NCBI GenBank assembly: GCA_002395605.1
Contig: DGXO01000019.1
Span: 1-33,273, forward strand
Reading direction: 5' to 3'
Source: Bacteroidales bacterium UBA4230
GTDB lineage: Bacteria; Bacteroidota; Bacteroidia; Bacteroidales; UBA932
Length of the DNA: 33,273 bases
A program made the translations under genes and the position numbers. The notes under the pieces were generated by a model that was not told the DNA's origin, did not search any database, and was given only the letters and a program-made list of their open reading frames with translations. This document shows, piece after piece, positions 14,865 through 21,911 of the stretch (position 1 is its first letter; each line of letters starts with the position of its first letter).

Positions 14865-16115
14865 ATGAGAACAAAATCGTCAATGAAATGGATGCGCGGA
14901 TTGGCTGTAGCGGCCAGCCTGCTTATGGTTGCTATCTCCTGTGAGAAGATAGAAAATAAAGATGATGAACCGGACAACCCCTACCAGGAAATAGAGATTA
15001 CGACGAAATCGGCTGATTTCGTCCAACAGGGCCTTCCTTTCACCTTCGACTACATCGGCCGGATCAATGACGGCACAGAAGAGAACTATATCATTTCCCC
15101 GCTGAGCATGCAATTCCTGCTGGGGATGATTCTGGACGGCACCCGCGGGGAAACCGCCGATGAAATATGCACAGTGCTCGGATATGGGAAAGGTGAGGTC
15201 GATGCCGTAAACGAGTATTGCCTGTCCATGCTGCAGCAACTCCCGGAACTGGACAAAAAGACTACCCTGAGCATCGCCAATGCCATCGTGGTCAACCAAC
15301 AGTATTCACTGTTAGACAGTTATCAGGCAACGGTGGGTAAATACTATGAAGCTTTTGTATTTAAGATGGATTTCTCCGATAGTGATGCGGCCGTGACAGA
15401 AATCAACCAATGGTGCTCTGATCATACGGGCGGAATGGTTCCGATAGTGTTGGAGAAAGTCAGTGCCGATATGCTCTGCTATCTGTTCAACGCACTGTAT
15501 TTCAAGAGCGAGTGGAAGTTCATGTTCGACAAGTCGGCCACCTCAGATGAAGATTTTACCAACGGTGCCGGTCAGAAGGTGAAGATGATGAAGCAGGCCG
15601 AGAATTACCAATATGCCGAGAATGACATTTACCAGGTGGTAAACCTCCCTTACGGAAACGGAGCCTTCTCCATGATGGTGTTCCTGCCCAAGACGGGTTA
15701 CGGGATTCCGGATATCATCGGCGAACTCAAAAAGGCCGATTGGAACAATTACCGCCTGGGCATGGGGATTAGCGAGGTAGATCTGTGGCTCCCTCGATTT
15801 GAAACCAAGTTCGGCATCAAACTGAACGACATCCTTACAGCGATGGGAATGCCCAGGGCGTTCGATGATACCAGGGCCGATTTCAGCGCGATGTCTCCAG
15901 ATGCCTTATGCCTGAGTTTTGTCCGGCAGGATGCCGCCATCAAAGTGGACGAAGAAGGTTCGGAAGCCGCCGCCGTCTCTTCTGCCGTAGTGTTTGTTAC
16001 TTCTCCCGGCCCCAACCCCCATGCAGTATTCCACGCCAATCATCCGTTCCTGTATCTGATTACGGAAGCCAGCACAGGAGCCGTGCTGTTTGCCGGACGC
16101 TATTGCGGCGAATAA
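14865..16115 (+). CDS. Serpin-family protease inhibitor, lipoprotein
   Basis: A 416-residue serpin, a suicide inhibitor of serine (sometimes cysteine) proteases. The N-terminus is a lipoprotein signal (MRTKSSMKWMRGLAVAASLLMVAIS before Cys26), so it sits on the envelope surface or in the periplasm. Serpin landmarks are present: NYIISPLSMQFLLGMILDGT (helix B region), LSIANAIVVNQ, LFNALYFKSEWKFMFD, and the C-terminal HPFLYLI and VLFAGRY. The reactive-centre-loop hinge EEGSEAAAVSSA (363-374) keeps the small residues needed for loop insertion, so it should be inhibitory. With Gly365 as P15, the P1-P1' bond falls at about Thr379-Ser380. The ATG at 14865 is the only start that gives the signal peptide. 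In gut bacteria such serpins are thought to counter host or competitor elastase-like proteases. Confidence 0.92.
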   Translation: MRTKSSMKWMRGLAVAASLLMVAISCEKIENKDDEPDNPYQEIEITTKSADFVQQGLPFTFDYIGRINDGTEENYIISPLSMQFLLGMILDGTRGETADEICTVLGYGKGEVDAVNEYCLSMLQQLPELDKKTTLSIANAIVVNQQYSLLDSYQATVGKYYEAFVFKMDFSDSDAAVTEINQWCSDHTGGMVPIVLEKVSADMLCYLFNALYFKSEWKFMFDKSATSDEDFTNGAGQKVKMMKQAENYQYAENDIYQVVNLPYGNGAFSMMVFLPKTGYGIPDIIGELKKADWNNYRLGMGISEVDLWLPRFETKFGIKLNDILTAMGMPRAFDDTRADFSAMSPDALCLSFVRQDAAIKVDEEGSEAAAVSSAVVFVTSPGPNPHAVFHANHPFLYLITEASTGAVLFAGRYCGE

Positions 16116-16150
16116 CAACCGTTTTAAGGTATCAATTTGTATCCGTGAAC

Positions 16151-16993
16151 TTATTCTGCCGGGACGAAGTACTCTTTTTTGAAAAATAGAGGCCAATAGA
16201 TCCCTTCATGATTCCGCTCGTACCAGAACCACCTGCCATCGGCACAGTAGGTTGTACAGTCGAATTGCAAAAACTCTTTTTTGAGCGCCGCTGTAAGGCG
16301 GACTTGCACTTCCGTCTCTACGTCTTCCGGCCATCTCAGATACTCCACGGTCCAATCCAGTATTCTCCCGGTCTTATCATACTTTGACGGGATGATCTTT
16401 GTTGTTATCCTGAACCCTTTCAATTCCGGGAAGTCTCTGTGATTAAACTTCTTGGGTAATTCTTGAAGCATCAGATCCCTGCTTATCGTCCCTTTGTGCC
16501 GTTTATTTTGATAATGACGGGATGCCGTCACAACACCAGATTTGATGATTAGTTCTACCTCGGTCTCATTCAAATCATCCCATCCAATTCCCGATGCACA
16601 AAGGAGGGGGCCTGTCCCGCAAATGACGGTCCCACTGAACCAAGAGGCAAAAATGTTACCGCGACTATCTTTGAAATCCTTTAAGGCCTCCCTAAAATCG
16701 GCCTTGGCGGGGCCCGTCTCCAATGCTTCAAGATAGAGTTTATTGCCATCTACACGCCACGTGGCCACATAACCCCGAAAGTTCCAAGAAAAGAATTCAT
16801 TAAAGCCGACTTGATCCCTTAATGAGCAATAGTGCAAAGAATCCAGTTGACCAAGCGGGGCGGTGTTTATAGCATACTTGACATTGTTCATAATGAGCGT
16901 GTCGCGTATCTGACGCGTCGTGCTGCCCCAGCTATAAAGCGGGAGAAACAAGAGGGCCAATAAGCATACACAAATATGAAGCTTTATCTTCAT
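16151..16993 (-). CDS. Secreted protein of unknown function
   Basis: 280 residues with a signal peptide (MKIKLHICVCLLALLFLPLYSWG, about 1-23). I do not recognise the family. The mature part is mixed alpha/beta with many aromatic residues, a central Cys pair (VICGTGPLLCASGIGW), a KITTKIIPSKYDKTG-like beta segment, and a C-terminal RWFWYERNHEGIYWPLFF motif. Its ATG overlaps the stop of the TonB-domain gene (ATGA, 16990-16993), so it is translationally coupled as the third gene of a LytTR-TonB operon. A role downstream of the TonB-domain protein is inference from coupling alone. Confidence 0.7.
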   Translation of the reverse strand: MKIKLHICVCLLALLFLPLYSWGSTTRQIRDTLIMNNVKYAINTAPLGQLDSLHYCSLRDQVGFNEFFSWNFRGYVATWRVDGNKLYLEALETGPAKADFREALKDFKDSRGNIFASWFSGTVICGTGPLLCASGIGWDDLNETEVELIIKSGVVTASRHYQNKRHKGTISRDLMLQELPKKFNHRDFPELKGFRITTKIIPSKYDKTGRILDWTVEYLRWPEDVETEVQVRLTAALKKEFLQFDCTTYCADGRWFWYERNHEGIYWPLFFKKEYFVPAE

Positions 16994-17424
16994 TTATCCT
17001 TCGTATAAGGTCCTAAGTCCGTCAGTTTAAAAATGACCGGGAAAGTATACGTTACATCTACCGGTTTACCCTTTTTTTCACCAGGCTTCCATATTTGCGG
17101 AGCCGATTCAATCACGCGAATGGCTTCTTCATCAAGCAGAGGATGAATGCCCCTGAGAATCCTCACATTGATGAGTTTTCCCTCTTTAGTAATGGTGAAT
17201 TGGGTCGTTACCCTGCCTTCAATTCCGGCTTTTTTCGCCTCTTCCGGGTAGTTCTTGTGCTCGTTAACCCATTTCGAGAAGTCATTGGCATCACCATCAT
17301 TGAAGCTGGGATTTTTCTTCTGGTAAGTCATCGGTATCGCTTCGAATTCCTCTTGCTCCTGTGCCATAGCCGGAACAAGAGGGAGCAACAATAAGAGTAA
17401 CAGTATGATAGCGCGGGTTTTCAT
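16990..17424 (-). CDS. TonB C-terminal-domain protein with signal peptide
   Basis: 144 residues from the ATG at 17424. Residues 1-21 are MKTRAIILLLLLLLPLVPAMA, a signal peptide with an AMA-Q cleavage site. Residues about 40-140 are a TonB C-terminal domain: FSKWVNEHKNYPEEAKKAGI, EGRVTTQFTITKEGKLINVR, ILRGIHPLLDEEAIRVIESA, then PQIWKPGEKKGKPVDVTYTF. This domain contacts TonB boxes of outer-membrane receptors. A real energy transducer keeps its N-terminal helix uncleaved in the inner membrane and has a proline-rich spacer; here the spacer is only about 15 residues and the helix looks cleavable. It may therefore be a soluble periplasmic adaptor and not a working TonB. It is the second gene of the LytTR operon. 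Confidence 0.82.
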   Translation of the reverse strand: MKTRAIILLLLLLLPLVPAMAQEQEEFEAIPMTYQKKNPSFNDGDANDFSKWVNEHKNYPEEAKKAGIEGRVTTQFTITKEGKLINVRILRGIHPLLDEEAIRVIESAPQIWKPGEKKGKPVDVTYTFPVIFKLTDLGPYTKDK

Positions 17425-17477
17425 ATGGCCGATATGGCTGCAATTATAGTGCCGATGCCCCCGACTGCTACGCATCC

Positions 17478-18215
17478 TTATCCCAGATTATTATGATGAC
17501 TGGATAGGGTATAATGAGCGGCCTCCTTATACTTCCGGGAAATCGGGAGTTCTGCTGTGTTGACAGTTACAGTATCTGGCGAAGCGAGTTTTGCATAAGC
17601 GGTATTGACCAGGTAGGAGCGGTGGATACGCAGGAAGTTGTGCCCCAGAAGGTTTTCCCACTGGCTTATGCCGGTTTTGTTGCGAAAGCGACGGGCTTCG
17701 GTGGCATAGACCGTAACTTCTTTGTCGTTAGATTCGATGTAGAGAATCTCATCAGGATGGAGGGATACCGTCTTGCGCTCTGAAACAAATCGGATGGGCT
17801 TCTGAGGCGCGAGAAATCGTCTGTCCAGGAATCGACTAATAGTGGTGTCGCCAACGATGAGGAGCGCCAGCACCATGCCGATGAAGACCGGATTGAAGAG
17901 GGTTTCCGGATAGTCATCATATTGCCACCATATTACAATGTGCCGCATGTGGACGATTATGATACTGGCCATTACCACCAGTGCAATCTCGGCAACGAGG
18001 ATGGCAAGCATGACGAAGATGGCATCCCGGATGCCGGCGCTTTTGTTCCGGAATGATATCTTGGATAGAAAGTAGCGTGCGGCTAAAACGCCGGGGAGAA
18101 ACTGAACGCCGATGAAGAGGGCTTCCGGGAAAGAATACCCCATACTGACAACCAGGGCAGCAATCAGCACAACGGCGGCCACCCAAAGACCAAGTATGAT
18201 CAGTGTTTTCTTCAT
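17478..18215 (-). CDS. Membrane-bound LytTR-family transcriptional regulator
   Basis: 245 residues from the ATG at 18215 (a TTG at 18221 is the only longer option). The N-terminal half has four membrane helices (about 4-24, 29-48, 62-88 and 108-128). The C-terminal 100 residues are a LytTR DNA-binding domain: TVSLHPDEILYIESNDKEVT, VYATEARRFRNKTGISQWEN and NFLRIHRSYLVNTAYA, the classic F-x-R-[IV]-[HN]-[RK]-S-[YF]-[LI]-[VI]-N motif. No receiver domain is present, so sensing is presumably done by the membrane part. It heads an operon with the TonB-domain and secreted proteins and probably regulates it and/or the divergent ExbB-like gene. The -7 box at 18231-18224 leaves a leader of only about 4 nt. 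Confidence 0.9.
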   Translation of the reverse strand: MKKTLIILGLWVAAVVLIAALVVSMGYSFPEALFIGVQFLPGVLAARYFLSKISFRNKSAGIRDAIFVMLAILVAEIALVVMASIIIVHMRHIVIWWQYDDYPETLFNPVFIGMVLALLIVGDTTISRFLDRRFLAPQKPIRFVSERKTVSLHPDEILYIESNDKEVTVYATEARRFRNKTGISQWENLLGHNFLRIHRSYLVNTAYAKLASPDTVTVNTAELPISRKYKEAAHYTLSSHHNNLG

Positions 18216-18223
18216 CGGCAAAG

Positions 18224-18231
18224 CAAAGATA
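18224..18231 (-). promoter_or_regulatory. -7 box of the LytTR operon
   Basis: TATCTTTG on the minus strand, 8 bp before the ATG at 18215. The near-leaderless start argues against the TTG at 18221 being used. Confidence 0.6.
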
Positions 18232-18328
18232 GCCTTTTTTGCCGAAAGAAGTTTTCATCCTCCGGCTTCAGGGGGATTTGACGGGTCTTGGAGGGGCTTT
18301 GACAAGCAGGAATATCAACAAATCAGCG

Positions 18329-18336
18329 TAAATTTG
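18329..18336 (+). promoter_or_regulatory. -7 box of the ExbB-like gene
   Basis: TAAATTTG, a perfect TAnnTTTG, 24 nt before the ATG at 18361. It is divergent from the LytTR operon. Confidence 0.6.
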
Positions 18337-18360
18337 CAGCAGAATCAAAATGATATTGTC

Positions 18361-18723
18361 ATGAACTTGCTAATCACTCTTCCCAGTCTCTTCATTCAAG
18401 GAGGACTGTTCATCATGTCTCTTATCACCGTGCTCTTCGTAGGGTTGCTGCTTGCCGCATGGAAGGCGCCTGCATGGGTGAAGGAAATTGGAATCATTAC
18501 CCTTGTGACAGGCCTGTTGTCTCCTCTTATTCCTCTTTATCAATTTCTGTCCACGCTTCAAGAAGTGGCGGCGGTTAAGGGGGATACTGTTTCCAGTATT
18601 TTCGATCTGATTTCTCCGGGCATTCTATTCGGAGTGAAAGCCCTTTTGATCCCTGTTATTTACGGAATGATTGTTTATGTAGTTTCACTCGTTATAAGGA
18701 TTATAAGGACGCCCAGGCTATAA
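18361..18723 (+). CDS. Small MotA/TolQ/ExbB-like membrane protein
   Basis: 120 residues with three hydrophobic segments (about 11-34, 42-62 and 90-115). The C-terminal stretch ISPGILFGVKALLIPVIYGM followed by IVYVVSLVIRII resembles the last two helices of ExbB/MotA-type proton-channel proteins (small-residue-rich helix, Pro-Ile-Tyr-Gly, then a long hydrophobic helix), but the large cytoplasmic loop of true ExbB is missing. The ATG at 18361 follows a good -7 box; the open frame continues upstream without meaning. It is divergent from the LytTR-TonB operon. An ExbB-like protein beside a TonB-domain gene suggests a linked energy-transducing function, but this is inference. The broken beta-propeller gene starts 4 bp downstream. 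Confidence 0.65.
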   Translation: MNLLITLPSLFIQGGLFIMSLITVLFVGLLLAAWKAPAWVKEIGIITLVTGLLSPLIPLYQFLSTLQEVAAVKGDTVSSIFDLISPGILFGVKALLIPVIYGMIVYVVSLVIRIIRTPRL

Positions 18724-18727
18724 AACC

Positions 18728-18957
18728 ATGGAGAGAATAAAAATAGCTGTTTTATTGATTATTACCGTTTTGACCGCCTGCACCGGAAGGGCACGCAATG
18801 GAACGATTGTCATTAATTTGGACAAACCGTTATCGAAAGGTATTAATTTGGAGGAGTATTGCGAGAAGATAGAAATCATCCCTCTTGATGAGACACAGGG
18901 GGTGCTTCCGAGGTCAAAGTTTTGCGTGTTTCGCAAGGGATTTATCACCCAAAATTG
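18728..18957 (+). pseudogene. Truncated 6-bladed beta-propeller lipoprotein gene
   Basis: The start is intact: a lipoprotein signal (MERIKIAVLLIITVLTACTG, Cys at 18) followed by GTIVINLDKPLSKGINLEEY, then IEIIPLDE, the N-terminal entry motif (I-x-x-I-P-L-[DE]) of the Bacteroidetes 6-bladed beta-propeller (NHL-like) lipoproteins, which are normally about 350-400 residues. After about residue 75 (RKGFITQNC) similarity stops, and the frame runs through unrelated, palindrome-rich DNA to a stop at 19186. Only the first sixth of the family is left, so this is a remnant cut at about 18950. The exact breakpoint cannot be set by eye. Confidence 0.65.
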
Positions 18958-19096
18958 CGATTTATCTAACTGTCAAACAGCTTTTTTTCAATATGACTTC
19001 TCAATGGCGTCCTTAACCTCGTTCAAGATACTGTTTTGCAGGAGTTTTGCATCGTGCTGGGCTATTCTGGTACTCGGCATGCACAAAAATGCCATC

Positions 19097-19140
19097 AAAT
19101 GTGCGCGGCCAGTACTTTCGGGTACTCAATGTGCACATTT
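19097..19140. repeat. Coaxial double-stem hairpin and related GTAC units
   Basis: AAATGTGC (19097-19104) pairs with GCACATTT (19133-19140), and inside it AGTAC (19111-19115) pairs with GTACT (19122-19126), with exactly the same centre. The flank CGTG-x-GCGGCCAGTAC recurs in degenerate form near 19151-19168 and 19204-19219, so about three related units lie in 120 bp. Confidence 0.6.
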
Positions 19141-19291
19141 TAGGGGTAAAACGTGCATGGTCAGTACCACTGGGTACTCAACGTAAACAAAAACACCTTG
19201 AAACGTGTGCGGCCAGTACCAGGGAGGTGTTGGACCAGGTCCAAGCTGAAAGCTGGTGCCAGTTAAGTTATTTATTATTAGCTATTTGCGA

Positions 19292-19325
19292 GATTGTTTG
19301 GGATTACCGGTAATCCCAAACAATC
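19292..19325. repeat. Palindromic intergenic element, copy 2
   Basis: A 34-bp perfect palindrome whose core GGGATTACCGGTAATCCC, with TTT/AAA flanks, is identical to the 24-bp palindrome at 6474-6497. The right flank (CAATAAACCGCTGAATATCAA) matches the flank of that copy, and the left flank is a diverged inverted version of it, so the full element is about 80 bp. Confidence 0.8.
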
Positions 19326-19352
19326 CAATAAACCGCTGAATATCAAAAGGTT

Positions 19353-19406
19353 ATCCGCCACCGTATCGGCATTACAAACGAATGTTGATGCAAAACTGTG
19401 GCGGAT
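19353..19406. repeat. Inverted repeat near the island end
   Basis: ATCCGCCAC (19353-19361) and GTGGCGGAT (19398-19406) are perfect 9-bp inverted arms separated by 36 bp. They could be recombinase arm sites or ends of a small element. They lie 66 bp inside the right direct repeat. Confidence 0.45.
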
Positions 19407-19471
19407 TGTTTACACATAGTTTTGGACTTGCTCCCATAAGCATCTACAGGGCACCTATCGCGTTTTATATA

Positions 19472-19483
19472 TATACTCCACAA
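19472..19483 (+). repeat. Right 12-bp direct repeat (attR-like copy of tRNA-Ala 3' end)
   Basis: TATACTCCACAA is identical to and in the same orientation as 9659-9670, 9.8 kb away. The match is not extended on either side. Confidence 0.5.
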
Positions 19484-19484
19484 C

Positions 19485-19514
19485 CAAAAAAGCAGGCCTC
19501 CATAGAGGTCTGCT
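19485..19514 (-). terminator. Terminator of the histone-like gene (likely bidirectional)
   Basis: On the minus strand AGCAGACCTC-TATG-GAGGCCTGCT has one mismatch and runs into six T. On the plus strand the mismatch becomes G-U and a TTCTTTT tail follows. Confidence 0.75.
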
Positions 19515-19537
19515 TCTTTTCTGGATAAGATCCTGGA

Positions 19538-19690
19538 TTAGATGCTGGCTTTACGATACTCCTTGCCAATCTTCTCAAGGGCGAGGGTAGCCTTGCGAAC
19601 GCGTGCGCGTGCAGCCTTGTTGTCAACTTTGTCGATGTCTTTCTCGATAGCAGCAATCTGCTCCTTGATCTTAGCGATAATAGCTTCCAT
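19538..19690 (-). CDS. Small basic histone H1-like protein
   Basis: A 50-residue protein: MEAIIAKIKEQIAAIEKDID, then KVDNKAARARVRKATLALEK, then IGKEYRKASI. It is mostly one or two amphipathic helices; the N-terminal half is acidic/mixed and the C-terminal half is rich in Arg, Lys and Ala. Size, charge pattern and the core AARxRVRKATLALEKIxKEYRK match the small Bacteroidetes proteins annotated as histone H1-like (Hc1-type), which are abundant and thought to coat DNA. A strong terminator directly follows and a 180-bp AT-rich upstream region precedes it, consistent with a highly expressed single gene. No clear TAnnTTTG box is seen upstream. Confidence 0.82.
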   Translation of the reverse strand: MEAIIAKIKEQIAAIEKDIDKVDNKAARARVRKATLALEKIGKEYRKASI

Positions 19691-19872
19691 GATGATGTGG
19701 TTTAGAGGTTAATAATTAATGTATTAATGTTTAGTAACTTGGCTAATTCCGTTTTCGAGTGCTAATTTAATGAAAACAAAATCACTTTCCAAACTTTTTT
19801 CAAAAAAAAGTGCTTTAAATGCTTATCACAACGGATTTTAGGCCTTTTTTACCACATTTTCACCCAAAATAA

Positions 19873-20214
19873 TCAGTTTTTATCGAAAATCGAGGAGTCC
19901 AACCCCAGAAGCTTCATGCGGGCGGCGATGGAGGGAACGTCCTTTTCCAGGAACTCCTTCCGCTGGGCCGAAAGCACGGATTCCCGGGCATCATCGGCCA
20001 CAAAATAGCCTATTCCCCTCTTGTTGAAAATGATGCCGTCAGAGGTCAGTTTCTCATAGGAGCGCATCATGGTGTTGGGATTTACGCCGATATCGGCCCC
20101 GTATTCCCTCACGGAAGGAATCCTGTCCCCTCCCTTGAGTTCTCCTGACAGGATGCGGTTGCAGATCACATCCACAATCTGGAGATAGATGGGTTTGTCT
20201 GTATTGAAGTTCAT
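19873..20214 (-). CDS. GntR-family transcriptional repressor, YtrA type
   Basis: 113 residues. The GntR winged helix-turn-helix occupies about 8-75: PIYLQIVDVICNRILSGELK, GGDRIPSVREYGADIGVNPN, TMMRSYEKLTSDGIIFNKRG and IGYFVADDA. Only about 38 helical residues follow, which is the YtrA subfamily layout: a short dimerisation tail and no ligand-binding domain, typically found in operons with ABC transporters. It is the last gene of the ATPase-permease-GntR operon. It is likely to repress the operon by binding the palindrome at 21888-21909 (inference). Confidence 0.9.
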   Translation of the reverse strand: MNFNTDKPIYLQIVDVICNRILSGELKGGDRIPSVREYGADIGVNPNTMMRSYEKLTSDGIIFNKRGIGYFVADDARESVLSAQRKEFLEKDVPSIAARMKLLGLDSSIFDKN

Positions 20215-20220
20215 AGCTTT

Positions 20221-21039
20221 CTAGTGTTGAATGGTTTTGATCCTGTGCCAAATGCCCCAGCCAAGGCCGATTGCGACAAGGCAAGTGATGGCAGTGGTGA
20301 TATTCATGGTATTGCGCACCCACATCTGGACCGTCTCCTCGGAGATATTGGGGTCCCAGTTCTCGAACACGCCGGGCATGATGAATCCCATGAGCAGAGA
20401 CAGAACGGTGGATATGCCGAACAGTACGGCGATGGCTCCCACAAGCTTGTTGCGCTTAAAGCAGATGCCGCATAGCAGGAAGTACATGAAATTGGAGAAA
20501 AAGCCAATCACGCTGGGGATGAAAACACTTGAAGGATTGAGGTTTATCACCGATTCGCTGTTGATTTCGGCCAGTCCTTCAAGGAACTTTGCATAAACGT
20601 CGGAGAAACCTGCCACAAGCGCCTTTCCGTAAGTGGGATCCACAAGACTCAGGAAGCCGTCAAGAAGGGCATACACCGCAATGAAAAGAAAAGGGACCAC
20701 AATGAGGCTCACTATGAGCATGGACACAAACTTCTCTGTGCGGGAAGCCGGAATCATGAGCCATGAGCTTCCTTCCTTTTTATCTGTGATATAGCCGTAG
20801 GTACGCACCTGATAGAGTTCCAGGATGGTGAAGGCGATGATGAACACCACAAAGCGGGCTTCAATGGGAGGAGTGGTCCACTGCTGGCTGAAAACCAGGG
20901 AGAACATGACCCACAGGATATAGAAGATGGCGCTGGCGCCGCCAATGAGGATTGCAGCCAGGGAGTGGCGCCTCCACATCTGGGTGAGGTCGTATTTGAA
21001 ATAGGTCCAGAACCTCTGGGAAGAAAAAGTCTGATTCAT
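20221..21039 (-). CDS. ABC transporter permease-like membrane protein
   Basis: 272 residues with six predicted membrane helices (about 26-48, 56-76, 103-128, 163-187, 191-214 and 240-262). The N-terminus (FSSQRFWTYFKYDLTQMWRR) resembles ABC-2 type permeases, with an amphipathic start followed by TM1, and TM2 contains FVVFIIAFTILELYQVRTYG. It lies 12 bp after the ATPase gene and 6 bp before the GntR gene, so it forms the membrane half of this exporter-like system. Such YtrA-linked ABC systems respond to cell-envelope or antimicrobial-peptide stress in other bacteria. The substrate here is unknown. Confidence 0.8.
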   Translation of the reverse strand: MNQTFSSQRFWTYFKYDLTQMWRRHSLAAILIGGASAIFYILWVMFSLVFSQQWTTPPIEARFVVFIIAFTILELYQVRTYGYITDKKEGSSWLMIPASRTEKFVSMLIVSLIVVPFLFIAVYALLDGFLSLVDPTYGKALVAGFSDVYAKFLEGLAEINSESVINLNPSSVFIPSVIGFFSNFMYFLLCGICFKRNKLVGAIAVLFGISTVLSLLMGFIMPGVFENWDPNISEETVQMWVRNTMNITTAITCLVAIGLGWGIWHRIKTIQH

Positions 21040-21051
21040 GTCCTTATAATA

Positions 21052-21879
21052 TTAGAGGTTGAACATTGTCTTGATTACGTCCTTGTGGGCGTGAACGGTA
21101 TTGAAGAAGGCCTCCACGTTTACCTTGCTCTCCTCTCCGGTGGAATTGGGGTACACCTGGATGCAACCGCCGGGAGTCTGCTCAAGATAAAGCGCGCCGG
21201 GCTTAAGTTCCGTGCCATAGTCAAAGAAGAGTTTGGCCGAAATTTCCTCCATTGTGGCGCTCACCAGCACCTCCTGGTTGTCAAGGATGATGATGGGGTC
21301 TATGATGTTCTCAAGGTCACGCACCTGATGCGTGGAGATGATGAGAGTGGAATCCTCTGCGGTGTACTTTGTGACGGCCTTCCTGAACTGGGCCTTGGAA
21401 GGGATGTCCAGGCCGTTTGTGGGCTCATCCATGTAATAGTACTTGGCATTGCATGCAAGCGCAAAGGCAATCCAGGTTTTCTTGAGCTGGCCGGCGGACA
21501 TTGCATCCATCTTCTGATCTGCCGACACCTCAAGCTCAGAAAGGACGGCAACGAACTTGTCCAAGGAGAATTTGGGCCAGAACACGCCATGCTCCTTTGC
21601 AAAATTCCGGGCCGAAGCATGCACCGGAGCAACTTCATCCGGAAGGTAGAACTGCTCTGAAAGAAGGGAAGGCTCACGGTTAAAGGGATTGTGCCCGTCA
21701 ACGGTGATACTCCCCTCCTGGGGCTTTTTGAGACCGCAGAGAAGAGTAAGAAGGGTGGTCTTACCCACTCCGTTCTCTCCAAGAAGGCCGTAGATATTGC
21801 CCTCTGATGCCTTCAGGGAGATGTTTTTCAGTACCGGCTTAGGGCCGTAGCTGAATCCGAGATTAGAAATTTCAATCAT
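21052..21879 (-). CDS. ABC transporter ATP-binding protein (YtrB-like)
   Basis: 275 residues. The nucleotide-binding domain holds Walker A GENGVGKT (34-41), a degenerate signature MSAGQLKKT (normally LSGGQ), Walker B YYYMDEPTNGLD and switch His in ISTHQVRD. The last 70 residues form a regulatory extension typical of drug/peptide exporter ATPases. It is the first gene of the ATPase-permease-GntR operon. The deviation from LSGGQ to MSAGQ is found in other YtrB/BcrA-like ATPases and does not imply inactivity. The promoter and palindromic operator are just upstream. Confidence 0.88.
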   Translation of the reverse strand: MIEISNLGFSYGPKPVLKNISLKASEGNIYGLLGENGVGKTTLLTLLCGLKKPQEGSITVDGHNPFNREPSLLSEQFYLPDEVAPVHASARNFAKEHGVFWPKFSLDKFVAVLSELEVSADQKMDAMSAGQLKKTWIAFALACNAKYYYMDEPTNGLDIPSKAQFRKAVTKYTAEDSTLIISTHQVRDLENIIDPIIILDNQEVLVSATMEEISAKLFFDYGTELKPGALYLEQTPGGCIQVYPNSTGEESKVNVEAFFNTVHAHKDVIKTMFNL

Positions 21880-21887
21880 ATCTTTGA

Positions 21888-21909
21888 GTGTATTAGTTTA
21901 TTAGTACAC
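21888..21909 (-). promoter_or_regulatory. Putative GntR operator
   Basis: An imperfect 22-bp palindrome with ends GTGTA and TACAC and centre TTAGTTTATTAG. It lies directly downstream of the -7 box and covers the expected transcription start of the ABC-GntR operon. YtrA-type regulators bind such palindromes in their own promoter; the assignment is inference. Confidence 0.55.
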
Positions 21910-21911
21910 CG

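Larger units (their letters stand above)
18958..19471. other. Gene-free, palindrome-rich stretch
   Basis: About 510 bp without a convincing gene. It contains a coaxial hairpin (19097-19140), a related AGTACC/GGTACT hairpin (19163-19178), a third partial unit near 19202, TTGGACC-A-GGTCCAA near 19230, the 34-bp palindrome (19292-19325) and an inverted repeat (19353-19406). A minus-strand frame of 30 codons (19080 to 18988, ending LLQNSILNEVKDAIEKSY) reads like the amphipathic end of a real protein but has no upstream continuation. It looks like the scar of past insertions. Confidence 0.55.

Noticed and set aside
18958..19186. Continuation of the beta-propeller frame to a stop at 19186
   Set aside because: After about residue 75 the sequence loses propeller character and is Cys/Phe/Ser-rich translation of palindromic DNA, so it is treated as fused junk after truncation.
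19047..19313. Plus-strand frame of 88 codons across the hairpin region
   Set aside because: It runs through the GTAC hairpins and the 34-bp palindrome, has no domain pattern and no promoter; the openness looks accidental.
6474..19325. The repeated GGGATTACCGGTAATCCC palindromes as possible CRISPR repeats
   Set aside because: Only two copies, 12.8 kb apart, without regular spacers or cas genes.
9659..19483. The tRNA-bounded segment as an intact integrative element
   Set aside because: No integrase, relaxase, replication or phage gene lies between the repeats and the direct repeat is only 12 bp, so only a decayed island can be argued.
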